This document shows positions 17,195 to 25,884 of a stretch of 64,000 nt of DNA, piece after piece. The stretch is from the NCBI GenBank assembly GCA_903824575.1, contig CAIJXJ010000087.1:1-64000 (forward strand), given 5' to 3'. This stretch comes from an uncultured Methylobacillus sp. (lineage in GTDB: Bacteria; Pseudomonadota; Gammaproteobacteria; Burkholderiales; Methylophilaceae). The translations under genes and the position numbers were made by a program. The stretch's first letter is position 1; the number at the start of each line of letters is the position of its first letter. The notes under the pieces are model-generated. The model did not search any database and was not told the origin of the DNA. It was given only the letters and a program-made list of their open reading frames with translations.

Positions 17195-17755
17195 TCAGCA
17201 ACCATCGGTAGTCACGACGCCGATGCTGGCAGCGCTGCCGACCGCCCCGGCGTTCGATGGCGAATAGGTAAAACTACAAGTCGTGGCGTTGTTACCGCCG
17301 GTAACTTCAATCGTCAAGATGTCGCCGATTCCGCTACCACCACCCGTGGTGGCATAACCCTCCGCAATCATCTGTAAGACGCTGGGACTGAATGCCGAGG
17401 TCAGGCCTGCTGCCGAGATGATGCCTGCACCGGCACCAGCTGCCAGAGCCTGCGGATAGCCGTTAACAACGGCAACCAGACCGCTTTCGGTACAGGCCGT
17501 CGTAGTATTGTCTGCCGTGACTGCAGTGCCAGGACAACTGGCTGGATCAGCAACGCCATTACGTGCCAATATCACGCCATGCACCATGGCTACCGCGCCG
17601 CCCACCGCGCCGCGGATGCCATTAAGTTTGGCGATGCGAGCGTCGCGCTGCATATTGGTAAAGCGTGGCAAAGCCGTTGCCGCAAGTATGCCAATAATGG
17701 TGATCACCACCACCAGTTCTATCAAGGTGAAACCATCATGTCTTTTTGTCATCAT
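17195..17755 (-). CDS. Second MshA/MshB-like pilin
   Basis: This 186-residue prepilin has leader MMTKRHDG and then [24 protein letters not shown]. The [33 protein letters not shown] stretch (key part [17 protein letters not shown]) is typical of MshA/MshB proteins. Paired cysteines in the globular domain (CPG...TACTES, and near the C-terminus) suggest disulfides. The ribosome site AAAGGTGG favours the ATG at 17752 or 17755. It could be a major or an initiating pilin. Confidence 0.8.
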   Translation of the reverse strand: MMTKRHDGFTLIELVVVITIIGILAATALPRFTNMQRDARIAKLNGIRGAVGGAVAMVHGVILARNGVADPASCPGTAVTADNTTTACTESGLVAVVNGYPQALAAGAGAGIISAAGLTSAFSPSVLQMIAEGYATTGGGSGIGDILTIEVTGGNNATTCSFTYSPSNAGAVGSAASIGVVTTDGC

Positions 17756-17975
17756 TCCACCTTTTCAACTGCAATCAGTACATCCCAAGAGATTCCAGGT
17801 AATCAGAACCACCTTGCGTCCGCAACCGCCTCCAGCTTGACCAAACACAATATCAGACCCAATGCTCTGCTTATTGCCCCGCCGCGTCAACCCAGTCACC
17901 ATTGCACGCTGCTGAGGCCGCCAGCCTGGCTCTCTATCGACAGGAACTGCCAAAGCTTTACACCCGTCGAAAATC

Positions 17976-17996
17976 AGCAGGGCTTCCTACCCTGCT
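17976..17996 (-). terminator. Hairpin at the end of mshG
   Basis: On the minus strand AGCAGGG and CCCTGCT form a perfect 7-bp stem with a 7-base loop, followed by GATTTTC. It overlaps the mshG stop codon and precedes the pilin genes, so it could separate the motor genes from pilin expression. The T run is short. The rest of the 17756-17975 space holds no gene I trust. Confidence 0.45.
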
Positions 17997-19224
17997 ATTT
18001 GTGCATCGCAGCCTTGCCCAAGTCCCAGATCGGCAAGAAGATGCCGAGCGCAAGAACAAGCACCAGAACGCCGAGAAAAATGATCATGATCGGCTCAATC
18101 TGCGCACCCAGAGTCTTCAACTCGTATTCCACCTCACGCTGATACATATCGGAGATTTCCTGCATCAACTCATCCAGAGCACCGGACTCCTCTCCTACCG
18201 CGATCATTTGCAGCACCATGGGCGTAAAGATGCCACTACTGGTCGCAGTGCGTAGCACACTCTCTCCACGCTCGATGCCGGTACGCATCTGATTGACCTG
18301 GTCTGCAATATAATCGTTGTCGACCGTTTCCGCGATCAGCGTCATCGCCTGCACAATGGGTACGCCACTGCTCGATGCCAGCGCAAAGCTGCGGGCGAAC
18401 CGCGCCAACGTGGCTTTCTGTATGATCTTGCCGGCTATGGGTATTCGCAGCTTGATTTTGTCCCACTGGTAGCGGCCGGACGGCGTGGCCAGCCAGGACT
18501 TGAACCCAAAAATTGTTCCAACCAAGCCTAGCAGCAAAATTGCCCAATTGGCCACCATGAAATCGGAAAAACCAATCAGTATGCGTGTCATCAACGGCAG
18601 TTCGGCACCAAAGCCCTTGAACACCTTGGCAAATGCGGGAATGACAAAGAGGTTGATGATGACCATGGCAACGGCCATTGCCATCAGGACGAAGCTCGGA
18701 TACCTCAGTGCCGCCTTTACCTGGTCGCGCATGAATTTCTCAAACTCGAGGTGATCGAACATGCGCATGAATACTGTTTCGAGCATGCCGGTACCCTCGC
18801 CTACGCGGATCATGCTCAAATAAAATGGTGAGAACACCTTCGGATGCTCACGCATGGCGATCGACAACTCGCGACCGCTACCAATGCTTTGGCGAATGTC
18901 GCCGATGACGCCAGACAATTTCATGTTGGCGGTAGAGGCCTGCAGCCCAGACAGCGCATTCATGATCGGAATGCCCGATTTCAGCAGCGTGTACATCTGC
19001 CGGCTGAACATCATGAGATCTACCGTGGTAATTTTCTCTTCAAACAAATTGCCCAGAACATTATCACCCGTGCTGGTCTTGGGTGCCGCTGTCGGCGAAA
19101 TTTCAATCGGCGTCGTCCCTGCGTTCACCAACAACATTGCCAGTGCGCCACTATCAGGCGCCTCCCGCACACCCAGCACCAGTTCGCCTTGTGCGGTTCT
19201 ACCTTTGAAAGTGAAATAGGGCAC
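17995..19224 (-). CDS. mshG: Inner-membrane pilus platform protein MshG (GspF/PilC family)
   Basis: A 409-residue GspF-family protein with two cytoplasmic GspF domains (about 70-195 and 275-395; LMMFSRQMYTLLKSGIP and TLARFARSFALASSSGVP) and three membrane segments (about 165-190, 215-235, 375-395). It is the polytopic platform that couples the MshE motor to pilin assembly. The start is GTG at 19224 with no clear ribosome site, because the four-helix-bundle cassette ends right before it. The shift in spacing from mshE suggests the cassette was inserted into an originally tight mshE-mshG pair. Confidence 0.88.
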   Translation of the reverse strand: MPYFTFKGRTAQGELVLGVREAPDSGALAMLLVNAGTTPIEISPTAAPKTSTGDNVLGNLFEEKITTVDLMMFSRQMYTLLKSGIPIMNALSGLQASTANMKLSGVIGDIRQSIGSGRELSIAMREHPKVFSPFYLSMIRVGEGTGMLETVFMRMFDHLEFEKFMRDQVKAALRYPSFVLMAMAVAMVIINLFVIPAFAKVFKGFGAELPLMTRILIGFSDFMVANWAILLLGLVGTIFGFKSWLATPSGRYQWDKIKLRIPIAGKIIQKATLARFARSFALASSSGVPIVQAMTLIAETVDNDYIADQVNQMRTGIERGESVLRTATSSGIFTPMVLQMIAVGEESGALDELMQEISDMYQREVEYELKTLGAQIEPIMIIFLGVLVLVLALGIFLPIWDLGKAAMHK

Positions 19225-19761
19225 GATTTATCGATCAGCTATCAGCTATTAGCTAAAACGTTTCCGTGGCTCAAGGATAAATTGGACATATCTTGGCGAT
19301 CCGCGGTCAGCGAGAATCTTGCCGCAATTTGGTGATGAAGGTGATCAGCATGCGTTTTATCTCCGTAGTTTCTGAATTCAAACTCTTATAAATTTCTTCT
19401 TGCATCATGTCCAGATCCCTGGCCAACAGCAGGTGGTATTCCAGTTCGCTGGCGGAGCCTGCGGCAATCTGCAGGAATCTGGCCAATTCGGCATCGCCTG
19501 CTCTACCGCAACCCTCGGCAATATTGGCTGGGATAGATGCCGCCGCTCGCCGCATCTGGCTGGTAAGACCATAAATCTCAGCGGCTGGAAACTCCTTGGT
19601 CTGCCGATAGACCTCCAGCACCAGCCCATGCGCCTTTTCCCAAACTTTCAATTCCCTGAAATTTTTCATTCACATGGCTATCAACGGACAGCTACAACAC
19701 CCGCTTTGCGTTTTTGCTGAAAGCTGATGGCTGACAGCTGACAGCTGAATGCTGATAGCTC
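19225..19761. mobile_element. Cassette bracketed by inverted heptad repeats, inserted between mshE and mshG
   Basis: These 537 bases fill exactly the space between the mshE stop (19762-19764) and the mshG start (19224). The right side (about 19717-19760) has six 7-base units of the type NGCTGAN: TGCTGAA, AGCTGAT, GGCTGAC, AGCTGAC, AGCTGAA, TGCTGAT. The left side (about 19234-19258) has three such units in inverted orientation. Between them is one gene for a four-helix-bundle protein. Layouts of this kind resemble intervening-sequence elements of 23S rRNA genes. Mobility is inferred, not seen. Confidence 0.6.
19307..19669 (-). CDS. Four-helix-bundle protein (23S rRNA intervening-sequence family)
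   Basis: This 120-residue protein matches the TIGR02436/S23 four-helix-bundle family: FRELKVWEKAHGLVLEVYR at the start, then FPAAEIYGLTSQMRRAAASIPANIAEG, then a third helix with ARFLQIAAGSASELEYHLLLARDL, and a final long helix. Members are encoded within rRNA intervening sequences, as free-standing genes, and as accessory proteins of retroelements; the biochemical role is unknown. It is in the same orientation as mshE and mshG and could be co-transcribed with them. Confidence 0.88.
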   Translation of the reverse strand: MKNFRELKVWEKAHGLVLEVYRQTKEFPAAEIYGLTSQMRRAAASIPANIAEGCGRAGDAELARFLQIAAGSASELEYHLLLARDLDMMQEEIYKSLNSETTEIKRMLITFITKLRQDSR

Positions 19762-21465
19762 TTAATCCTCAAACTGATTGCTGATACGCATGATTTCAGC
19801 CACGGTGGTGCGACGGGCCACGGCCAGGTCCACCGCGTTTTTGCGGATGGTGTTGCCGGCAATATGCACCCGTGCGACTTTTATAAACAGACTAGTGTCG
19901 TGTTGATTGGCGGCATCGGTCAACTCGGTATTCATTTCCAGCATTTCATAAACAGCAATCCGCCCGACATAACCACTGCCGTTGCATTGTGAACAACCGC
20001 GACCATGCACGTAAGCATGGTTATTTACCGTATCCCCCAGTTCCAGCTTGAGCCAGGCGCGTTCGGCAGGCAACGGTACATAAGGCTCGACACAACTGGC
20101 ACAAACAAGGCGAACCAAACGTTGTGCGACCACTGCCAAGAGTGACATCGCGACCATGAAGCGCGGTGCCCCCATGTCAATCAGACGCACCGGCGTGCTG
20201 ATGGCATCATTGGTATGCAAGGTCGAGAGCACTAGATGGCCGGTCATGGCGGCGCGCAAGCCGATCTGAGCAGTTTCCTGATCACGCATTTCGCCGACCA
20301 GAATGATATCAGGATCCTGCCGCATCGCAGCGCGCAACACCCGGGCAAAATCCAGGTCGATCTTTTCATTAACCTGCACCTGATTGATGCCAGGCAGGCG
20401 GTATTCCACCGGATCTTCGACCGTGATGATCTTGTTGCCGGGTGAGTTGATCTCGGACAGTGCGGCGTAGAGCGTAGTAGTCTTGCCGCTACCGGTAGGC
20501 CCGGTGACCAGCACCATGCCATTGGGACGATGGATCAGTTGTCGAAAACGCTTAAGCATCTCCGGCGGCATGCCAAGCTTCTCCAGCGAAAAGGATGTGG
20601 CGTTCTGAATCAACAAGCGCATGACCACCGATTCACCATACTGGGTTGGCATGGTGGAAATCCGCACATCTACCGGTAGCTGCCTCACCTTGATGGCAAA
20701 ACGACCATCCTGCGGCAGGCGCTTTTCAGAAATATCCAAGCCCGAGGTCAGCTTGAGTCGCAACACCAGAGCGGTGGCAATTCGCATATCCGCTTCGGTT
20801 TGCAGATGCAGCACGCCATCAATGCGAAAGCGGATCTTGAGCTTACCCTCCTGCGGTTCGATATGGATGTCGGAAGCCTTGACCTGCACGGCATCGTCAA
20901 AGATGGTCTGCAGCAATTTGACAACCGGAGCCTCTTCCGCATTTTGCGACACCTCTATCGTCGCAAAATTGGCTGTGGTGTCCCCAAGATCCTGTTCCAG
21001 TTCCTGCGCCAGAGTCGAGATTTGTTCGGTGCGCCGGTAAGTACTGTCAATGATGGCAAGCACAGGGCCTTCAGACACCACCGCCAGATCAATATCCCTC
21101 ATCAGCAAACGGACGACTTCATCGTAGGCAAACAAATCGGTAGGATCAGTCATTCCCACCAGATAGCTGCTGCCGCGATCTTCCAGCACGATGGCACGAA
21201 AACGCCGCGCCTGCGCTTCAGGCAGCTTGCGTACAATATCCGGTTTGACATCGAATCGTTTGAGATCGATGAAGGGGATTTTCATCTGGTGTGCTAACGC
21301 TTCGGAGATCTGCATCTCCGTGACATAGCCGCTTTCGATAAAGACTCGCCCCAGTTTGCGGCCAGACCGCTTCTGTTCTGCCAGCGCCGTTTCAAGCAAC
21401 GCCACGGTGAGCAGTCCCTGCTGCACCAGGATTTCTCCCAAGCGAATTTTTTCAGGACGCGACAT
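19762..21465 (-). CDS. mshE: MSHA extension ATPase MshE with c-di-GMP-binding MshEN module
   Basis: This 567-residue GspE/PilB-type motor ATPase powers pilus assembly. The N-terminus has two 24-residue MshEN motifs: residues 8-31 (RLG...Q31) and 37-60 (KLG...Q60), separated by 5 residues. This is the spacing known for c-di-GMP binding in Vibrio MshE. The ATPase core has Walker A GPTGSGKT (322-329), an Asp box near 350, Walker B ILVGEMRD (388-395), a His box (STLHTND) and a tetracysteine zinc site (C455, C458, C491, C494). It is complete in length. Confidence 0.93.
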   Translation of the reverse strand: MSRPEKIRLGEILVQQGLLTVALLETALAEQKRSGRKLGRVFIESGYVTEMQISEALAHQMKIPFIDLKRFDVKPDIVRKLPEAQARRFRAIVLEDRGSSYLVGMTDPTDLFAYDEVVRLLMRDIDLAVVSEGPVLAIIDSTYRRTEQISTLAQELEQDLGDTTANFATIEVSQNAEEAPVVKLLQTIFDDAVQVKASDIHIEPQEGKLKIRFRIDGVLHLQTEADMRIATALVLRLKLTSGLDISEKRLPQDGRFAIKVRQLPVDVRISTMPTQYGESVVMRLLIQNATSFSLEKLGMPPEMLKRFRQLIHRPNGMVLVTGPTGSGKTTTLYAALSEINSPGNKIITVEDPVEYRLPGINQVQVNEKIDLDFARVLRAAMRQDPDIILVGEMRDQETAQIGLRAAMTGHLVLSTLHTNDAISTPVRLIDMGAPRFMVAMSLLAVVAQRLVRLVCASCVEPYVPLPAERAWLKLELGDTVNNHAYVHGRGCSQCNGSGYVGRIAVYEMLEMNTELTDAANQHDTSLFIKVARVHIAGNTIRKNAVDLAVARRTTVAEIMRISNQFED

Positions 21466-21582
21466 GCCAGCCTCTAGTTATTCCAGATTGTCAAACATAA
21501 ACCGTATCTTATTGAAATAATGGAAATAATGCAAATAAATCATGTTTCATTGCCATTTCATGTTCTGTGCGAGTGGGGTCCC

Positions 21583-23046
21583 TCACAGTGCATGCTCGTC
21601 CAGCGTGTTACGCAACATGGCCATCGTTCGGTCGCTACGTAAAGCCCTGTCTGGTGCGCCTGGGGAGAGGGGATTTTCTGTCTGCATGGCAATCAAACCG
21701 CGTTCCATTCCGATAGAAACCTGCATGCCCGCCCGCTTGAACAGGATGTCACAGGATGGCCCTGCGCACTCCGGACTGTGATGCATCAAATTCAGTCGCT
21801 CCTGTTTCCTAAGCCATTCGGCAGCAATTCCATCGCCACCCAAGCTTGCCGTACGGTACCAATAGGCGGCCTTTTCTTCACATTTTGAAACCAGATATCC
21901 GTGTTCATAATAAGACGCCAGAACGCGTTGAGCGGCTGCACTGCCAACCCTTGCATCACGCAATAGTTTGGCCAACTCCTGATGTGGTCGCGTCACTGCA
22001 TGTTCCTGATCATAATCGTCTGGCGCAAAATATTGATCTTCGCCTGCGTCAGTATTCACGACCTCTACCGAGGATTTTTTATGAGCAATATTTCGATTCC
22101 AGAGCGCTGATTTTTGGCTGGATTTCAGACTGCCCGCTGCCAGTTCGGCCATAATCGCATCGGGAATTTTAGCGTCTTCCGTTTTCGCCCCGGGTTGAGT
22201 GTGCAACTCAAGTTTTTCCGGCTGACGCGCAACTTTCGTGGATTTCTGGGGCATGTAATTTTCACCGGGCTGATTGCCAGCAATCATGAGCAAGAACACT
22301 CCGCCAGCGATCATCACCAGAACAAAGGCAATTGAACCTGCCCTGCCCTCATTGATGGGATTTTTTAAATCATCTGGTGCTGCGACATTGAGTTTGCCCC
22401 GCACCAGCAGTTGAACCTTAGCTTCGCCATTGTCGGCTTCTCGCCGGTTCATGAATTGCCATACACTGTAATCAAAACTGGCGCGCTTGATCGAGAGTGA
22501 AACAGATGCAGCATCGAGGACCGCCATCGCTTCCTCGTCGCAGCATGGGCTGACACCAGCCAACTCAATAAAATTCAGGAGATATCGATCAATATCGCTA
22601 CTGCTTGCGCCTACCAGCAGCCTTAAGTAATCCACGACCTTCGGACCGACACCTCTGACAGAGCGGAGTTTCCACAAACTTGCATCGTCGGACAACCATC
22701 TATTTAGATCAGATTCGCTTTCAATTTCCTCTTCAGCAAACAATTGCAGAACCCGGTGGAAACAATTCGCCCGCTCCAAGCCATCCCAGGATAGATACTC
22801 TGTCGCATCAATAACCTCCATCAAAGCAAGAATCGATGTTGTCGTTCGTGCTTGCGGGTAATTGATCAGGATTCTGCTTACATGTGATTTTACATAGGTC
22901 GCGCCGTTCGCCTGCAGAACCGCATCGGCGATGGTCGCGCCAATATGATTGTAATGACCATCAAAATCGGGGTAAATGACGAACTCATGCAAAGATAGAA
23001 CATACTGGACCAGCTTTTCGACATACTGCGAGACCCGGCTACTCAT
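21583..23046 (-). CDS. HhH-GPD-like / transmembrane / Sel1 fusion protein
   Basis: A 487-residue protein with an unusual layout. Residues about 60-200 resemble an HhH-GPD (endonuclease III-type) domain: RSVRGVGPKVVDYL is the helix-hairpin-helix, with a Lys (137, counted from the GTG at 23049) in the place of the EndoIII catalytic Lys and an Asp (154, IDRYLL) in the place of the catalytic Asp. One membrane helix lies at about 238-257. A charged linker follows, then one or two Sel1-like repeats (about 360-415, ASYYEHGY...AAYWYRTASLGGDG). Three cysteines after the helix would suit an oxidising compartment. It lies 117 bases upstream of mshE on the same strand and may be its first operon partner. 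The function is unknown. Confidence 0.65.
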   Translation of the reverse strand: MSSRVSQYVEKLVQYVLSLHEFVIYPDFDGHYNHIGATIADAVLQANGATYVKSHVSRILINYPQARTTTSILALMEVIDATEYLSWDGLERANCFHRVLQLFAEEEIESESDLNRWLSDDASLWKLRSVRGVGPKVVDYLRLLVGASSSDIDRYLLNFIELAGVSPCCDEEAMAVLDAASVSLSIKRASFDYSVWQFMNRREADNGEAKVQLLVRGKLNVAAPDDLKNPINEGRAGSIAFVLVMIAGGVFLLMIAGNQPGENYMPQKSTKVARQPEKLELHTQPGAKTEDAKIPDAIMAELAAGSLKSSQKSALWNRNIAHKKSSVEVVNTDAGEDQYFAPDDYDQEHAVTRPHQELAKLLRDARVGSAAAQRVLASYYEHGYLVSKCEEKAAYWYRTASLGGDGIAAEWLRKQERLNLMHHSPECAGPSCDILFKRAGMQVSIGMERGLIAMQTENPLSPGAPDRALRSDRTMAMLRNTLDEHAL

Positions 23047-23248
23047 CACGCGTCTGGCACGCGCCAGGCTCAGCTCTGGTCTGGTCGGCGCACCCTGTCA
23101 GTGACAAGATTCCTTCCACCGTTGGTTTCGCAGGTGGCACCTTCGCTAATGACCGTTGTAAAGTGCCCGATAAAAAACTCACCATTGACCTGAAATTTGT
23201 TGCGACCCCCTCACCAAGCAAAAATTGATCCAGCGTTAAAACCGTCAT
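23039..23248 (-). CDS. Doubtful small protein overlapping the start of the HhH/Sel1 gene
   Basis: This 69-residue frame ends at a TAG inside the first codons of the next gene. It contains ILSLTGCADQ, which looks like a lipobox but sits late in the chain (Cys near 53), so a standard lipoprotein signal would need a much later start. No family is recognised and no strong ribosome site precedes the first ATG. It may be spurious or a leader peptide whose translation is coupled to the downstream gene. Confidence 0.2.
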   Translation of the reverse strand: MTVLTLDQFLLGEGVATNFRSMVSFLSGTLQRSLAKVPPAKPTVEGILSLTGCADQTRAEPGACQTRDE

Positions 23249-23476
23249 CCACTAAAATGCAATGACATAAAAAATCAATTTAAATCAATAGCCTGAACCG
23301 ATGTCGTAGCCTGAAAAATACCGGCCCGCCAATTCAACAACATAATTTCCGGCAAGAATTGCCATATCCAGCGGCAATGCCAGACTAAGGAGGGTCGGCA
23401 AAATTTATGAGTGGTTCGTCAACAAGTGTCGTGTAGGTGCCGGAGGCGTTCGTTCGTGGAGTTACAACGGCGAGGG

Positions 23477-25882
23477 TCAGCGTAAGCGCAGCGCATTCAG
23501 CACCACGACCAGAGAACTCACCGACATCCCGAGTGCCGCCAGCCATGGTGAGATATAGCCCGTGGCCGCAATGGGCACCACCAGGATGTTATAGCCCAAG
23601 GCCCAGGCGAAATTTTGCCGGATCACCTGCAATCCAAAACGGCTAGTCGCCACCGCATGATCGATTTCCAGCAAGTTTTCGGTTAACAACACGATGTCAC
23701 CCGTGGTTCTTGCCATCTGCGTACCGCTACCCATAGCGATCGAGACCTGCGCCCCAGCCAGCACCGGACCATCGTTGATCCCATCGCCCACCATCGCCAC
23801 TACTTCGCCAGCAGCCTGCAATTCCTGCAAGGCGTCCAGCTTCTGTTGTGGTGATAGCCCTGCATGCCAGTCATCCACCCCCAGTTGCTTCGCATGGAAG
23901 GCGACAGCATCCAACGCATCGCCACTCATGATGGTGACCCTGATGCCGCGCTGCTGCAACTGCGTCACCATGGCCTGCGCCTGCGGGCGGATAGTGTCAG
24001 CCAGTACAAAGGCGGCCAATACCTTTGTTGCGTGGCACAACCACACCACACTTGCCCCTAGTGCCGGTTCATTAGGCAATGGCGGATATTCGAATTCCGG
24101 TCGCAATGCCGCGTTGCCCAGCGTGTAGCGCTTCCCGTTGACGACACCTGCCACGCCACGACCGGGAATATTGTCACAGTCGGTGGCGCCCGGCAGGGCC
24201 TTTTGCCCTGCCGCCTGCATGAAGGCTCGCGCCAGCGGGTGTTCAGACGCCTGCTCCAGGCTGGCTGCCAGCTCCAAACAACGCTTCAATGGCATACTGC
24301 TCAAGGCCACAGTCTGCAACAACTGAGGCCGGCCAAGGGTCAGTGTGCCGGTCTTGTCAAAAACGAAATGCGTGACACGCGCCAGGGTCTCCAGCGCATG
24401 ACCGCGCGTGAGCAACACCCCACGAGCAACCAGATGGGAGCCGGCGGCGGCGAAGGCGGCCGGTGCCGCCAGGGACAGGGCACAAGGGCAACTCACCACC
24501 AGCACTGCCAGGGTGATTTCAAAGGCACGTGAAGCATCGATGCTCCACCAGGCCATGGCCGTCAATGCCACCAGAATCAGCAGAGCCCAGGTAAAATATG
24601 CCGCAACGCGGTCTGCCGTCTGCGCCAGACGGGGTTTCTGCGCCTGAGCCCGATCAAGCAGGCGGGATATGCCAGCCAGTACAGTCTCCTCTCCCACCCC
24701 GGTGACCCGGATCAGCAAGGGACTCTCGTAATTGACGCTACCGGCAAACACGTGATGGCCGATAAGCTTGGGCAGCGGCCGACTCTCGCCCGTTAACAGG
24801 GATTCATCGACATGGCTTGTTCCCTGTTCCACCTTGCCATCAGCAGCAATGGTTTCACCGGGCTTGGCCAGGATCAGGTCACCCGTCACCAATTCATGCA
24901 CCGGCAACAAACTCTGTTGCAAGTCGGCATCAACGCGGAGCGCCATGGCCGGCACCAGACGTAACAGATTCTCGGCCGCCTCGACCGATTTCTCGCGCGC
25001 ACCACGCTCAAGAAATCGCGTCGCCAGCAGGAAGAAGATCAGCATGGTAATGGTGTCGTAGTAGACGATGCCCACCCCTCGCGCCGTCGCCCACACGCTG
25101 CCGGAAAAGCCGAGCGCGATGCCGAGAGTGATCGGCAGATCCATGTTGAGCTGCCCGTGCCGCAATGCCCGCCACGCCGAACGATAGAATGGAACGGCGG
25201 CGTACAGCACCGCCGGCGTGGTAAGTAGCAGGCTGAACCAGCGCAGCAACTGCACCGTTGCCGTGTCCATGCCAGTGGCGGCTCCCGCATACAAAGCCAC
25301 GCCCAGCATCATCACCTGACCGGTGCAGATGCCAGCCACGGCCATGCGGCGAATATCGAGGCGACGCTGTTGCTGGCGCTGGACCTCTTGCTGCTCTGCA
25401 TTGAAGGGGTGGGCCTGATAGCCGAGTTTTCGAATCTCGAACAGGATGGTGGAAAGTTTGATGAGACTCTCATCCCAGGTGATGCGGGCGCGATGCGAAG
25501 CGTAGTTGACGGAGACATCCACCACGCCGGGCAATTGTTTCAAGTGTCGCTCGTTAAGCCAGATGCAGGCGGCGCAGGTAATGCCCTCGAGGATCAGGGA
25601 GGCCTGTTTGCAATTACCAATCGCCTCTGACACGAAGCTCTTCTGCACCTCTGGATGATCAAACAGATCCAGCTTGCGCAACTCCTCTGGTATCAATTCA
25701 TCAGCAGTTCTTGGCAACTCGGTCCGGTAGCGATAATAGTCTTCCAGACCACCCGCATTGATGGCTTCGGCCACCGCCTGGCAACCATGGCAGCACAGCT
25801 GCCTGGACGCGCCGAGTATGCTGACATGAAATGCGGCTTCAGCGGGAACCGGCAAGCCGCAGTGGTAACAACTTTCAGTCAC
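23477..25882 (-). CDS. ccoI: Copper-exporting P1B-ATPase CcoI/FixI
   Basis: This 801-residue P-type ATPase is needed to supply copper to cbb3 oxidase. Its N-terminus has a cysteine-rich zone (CYHCG, CCHGC) and an HMA domain with ITCAACIW. Eight membrane helices are expected, with the CPC metal motif (SCPCALSLA) in helix 6. The actuator has LTGES, the phosphorylation site is DKTGTLT, and the hinge is VGDGINDGP. It is the last gene of ccoG-ccoH-ccoI, starting 2 bases after ccoH. Confidence 0.95.
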   Translation of the reverse strand: MTESCYHCGLPVPAEAAFHVSILGASRQLCCHGCQAVAEAINAGGLEDYYRYRTELPRTADELIPEELRKLDLFDHPEVQKSFVSEAIGNCKQASLILEGITCAACIWLNERHLKQLPGVVDVSVNYASHRARITWDESLIKLSTILFEIRKLGYQAHPFNAEQQEVQRQQQRRLDIRRMAVAGICTGQVMMLGVALYAGAATGMDTATVQLLRWFSLLLTTPAVLYAAVPFYRSAWRALRHGQLNMDLPITLGIALGFSGSVWATARGVGIVYYDTITMLIFFLLATRFLERGAREKSVEAAENLLRLVPAMALRVDADLQQSLLPVHELVTGDLILAKPGETIAADGKVEQGTSHVDESLLTGESRPLPKLIGHHVFAGSVNYESPLLIRVTGVGEETVLAGISRLLDRAQAQKPRLAQTADRVAAYFTWALLILVALTAMAWWSIDASRAFEITLAVLVVSCPCALSLAAPAAFAAAGSHLVARGVLLTRGHALETLARVTHFVFDKTGTLTLGRPQLLQTVALSSMPLKRCLELAASLEQASEHPLARAFMQAAGQKALPGATDCDNIPGRGVAGVVNGKRYTLGNAALRPEFEYPPLPNEPALGASVVWLCHATKVLAAFVLADTIRPQAQAMVTQLQQRGIRVTIMSGDALDAVAFHAKQLGVDDWHAGLSPQQKLDALQELQAAGEVVAMVGDGINDGPVLAGAQVSIAMGSGTQMARTTGDIVLLTENLLEIDHAVATSRFGLQVIRQNFAWALGYNILVVPIAATGYISPWLAALGMSVSSLVVVLNALRLR

Positions 25883-25884
25883 GT

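Noticed and set aside
17765-17953. Minus-strand frame of 62 residues between mshG and the pilin, ending in two cysteines
   Set aside because: It has no family likeness and no clear ribosome site, and the basic, Arg/Gly-rich text looks random. The space is better read as a hairpin plus the upstream region of the pilin gene.
19717-19760. CRISPR-like array of short repeats
   Set aside because: The units are 7 bases long, directly tandem with no spacers, and no cas genes are present.
19225-19761. Reading the four-helix-bundle gene as the accessory protein of a diversity-generating retroelement
   Set aside because: There is no reverse transcriptase gene and no template/variable repeat pair in the window.
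23272-23290. Possible Fnr box (TTGATTTAAATTGAT) downstream of ccoI
   Set aside because: The two TTGAT/ATTGAT halves are direct, not inverted, and the site lies downstream of ccoI rather than before the cco operon.
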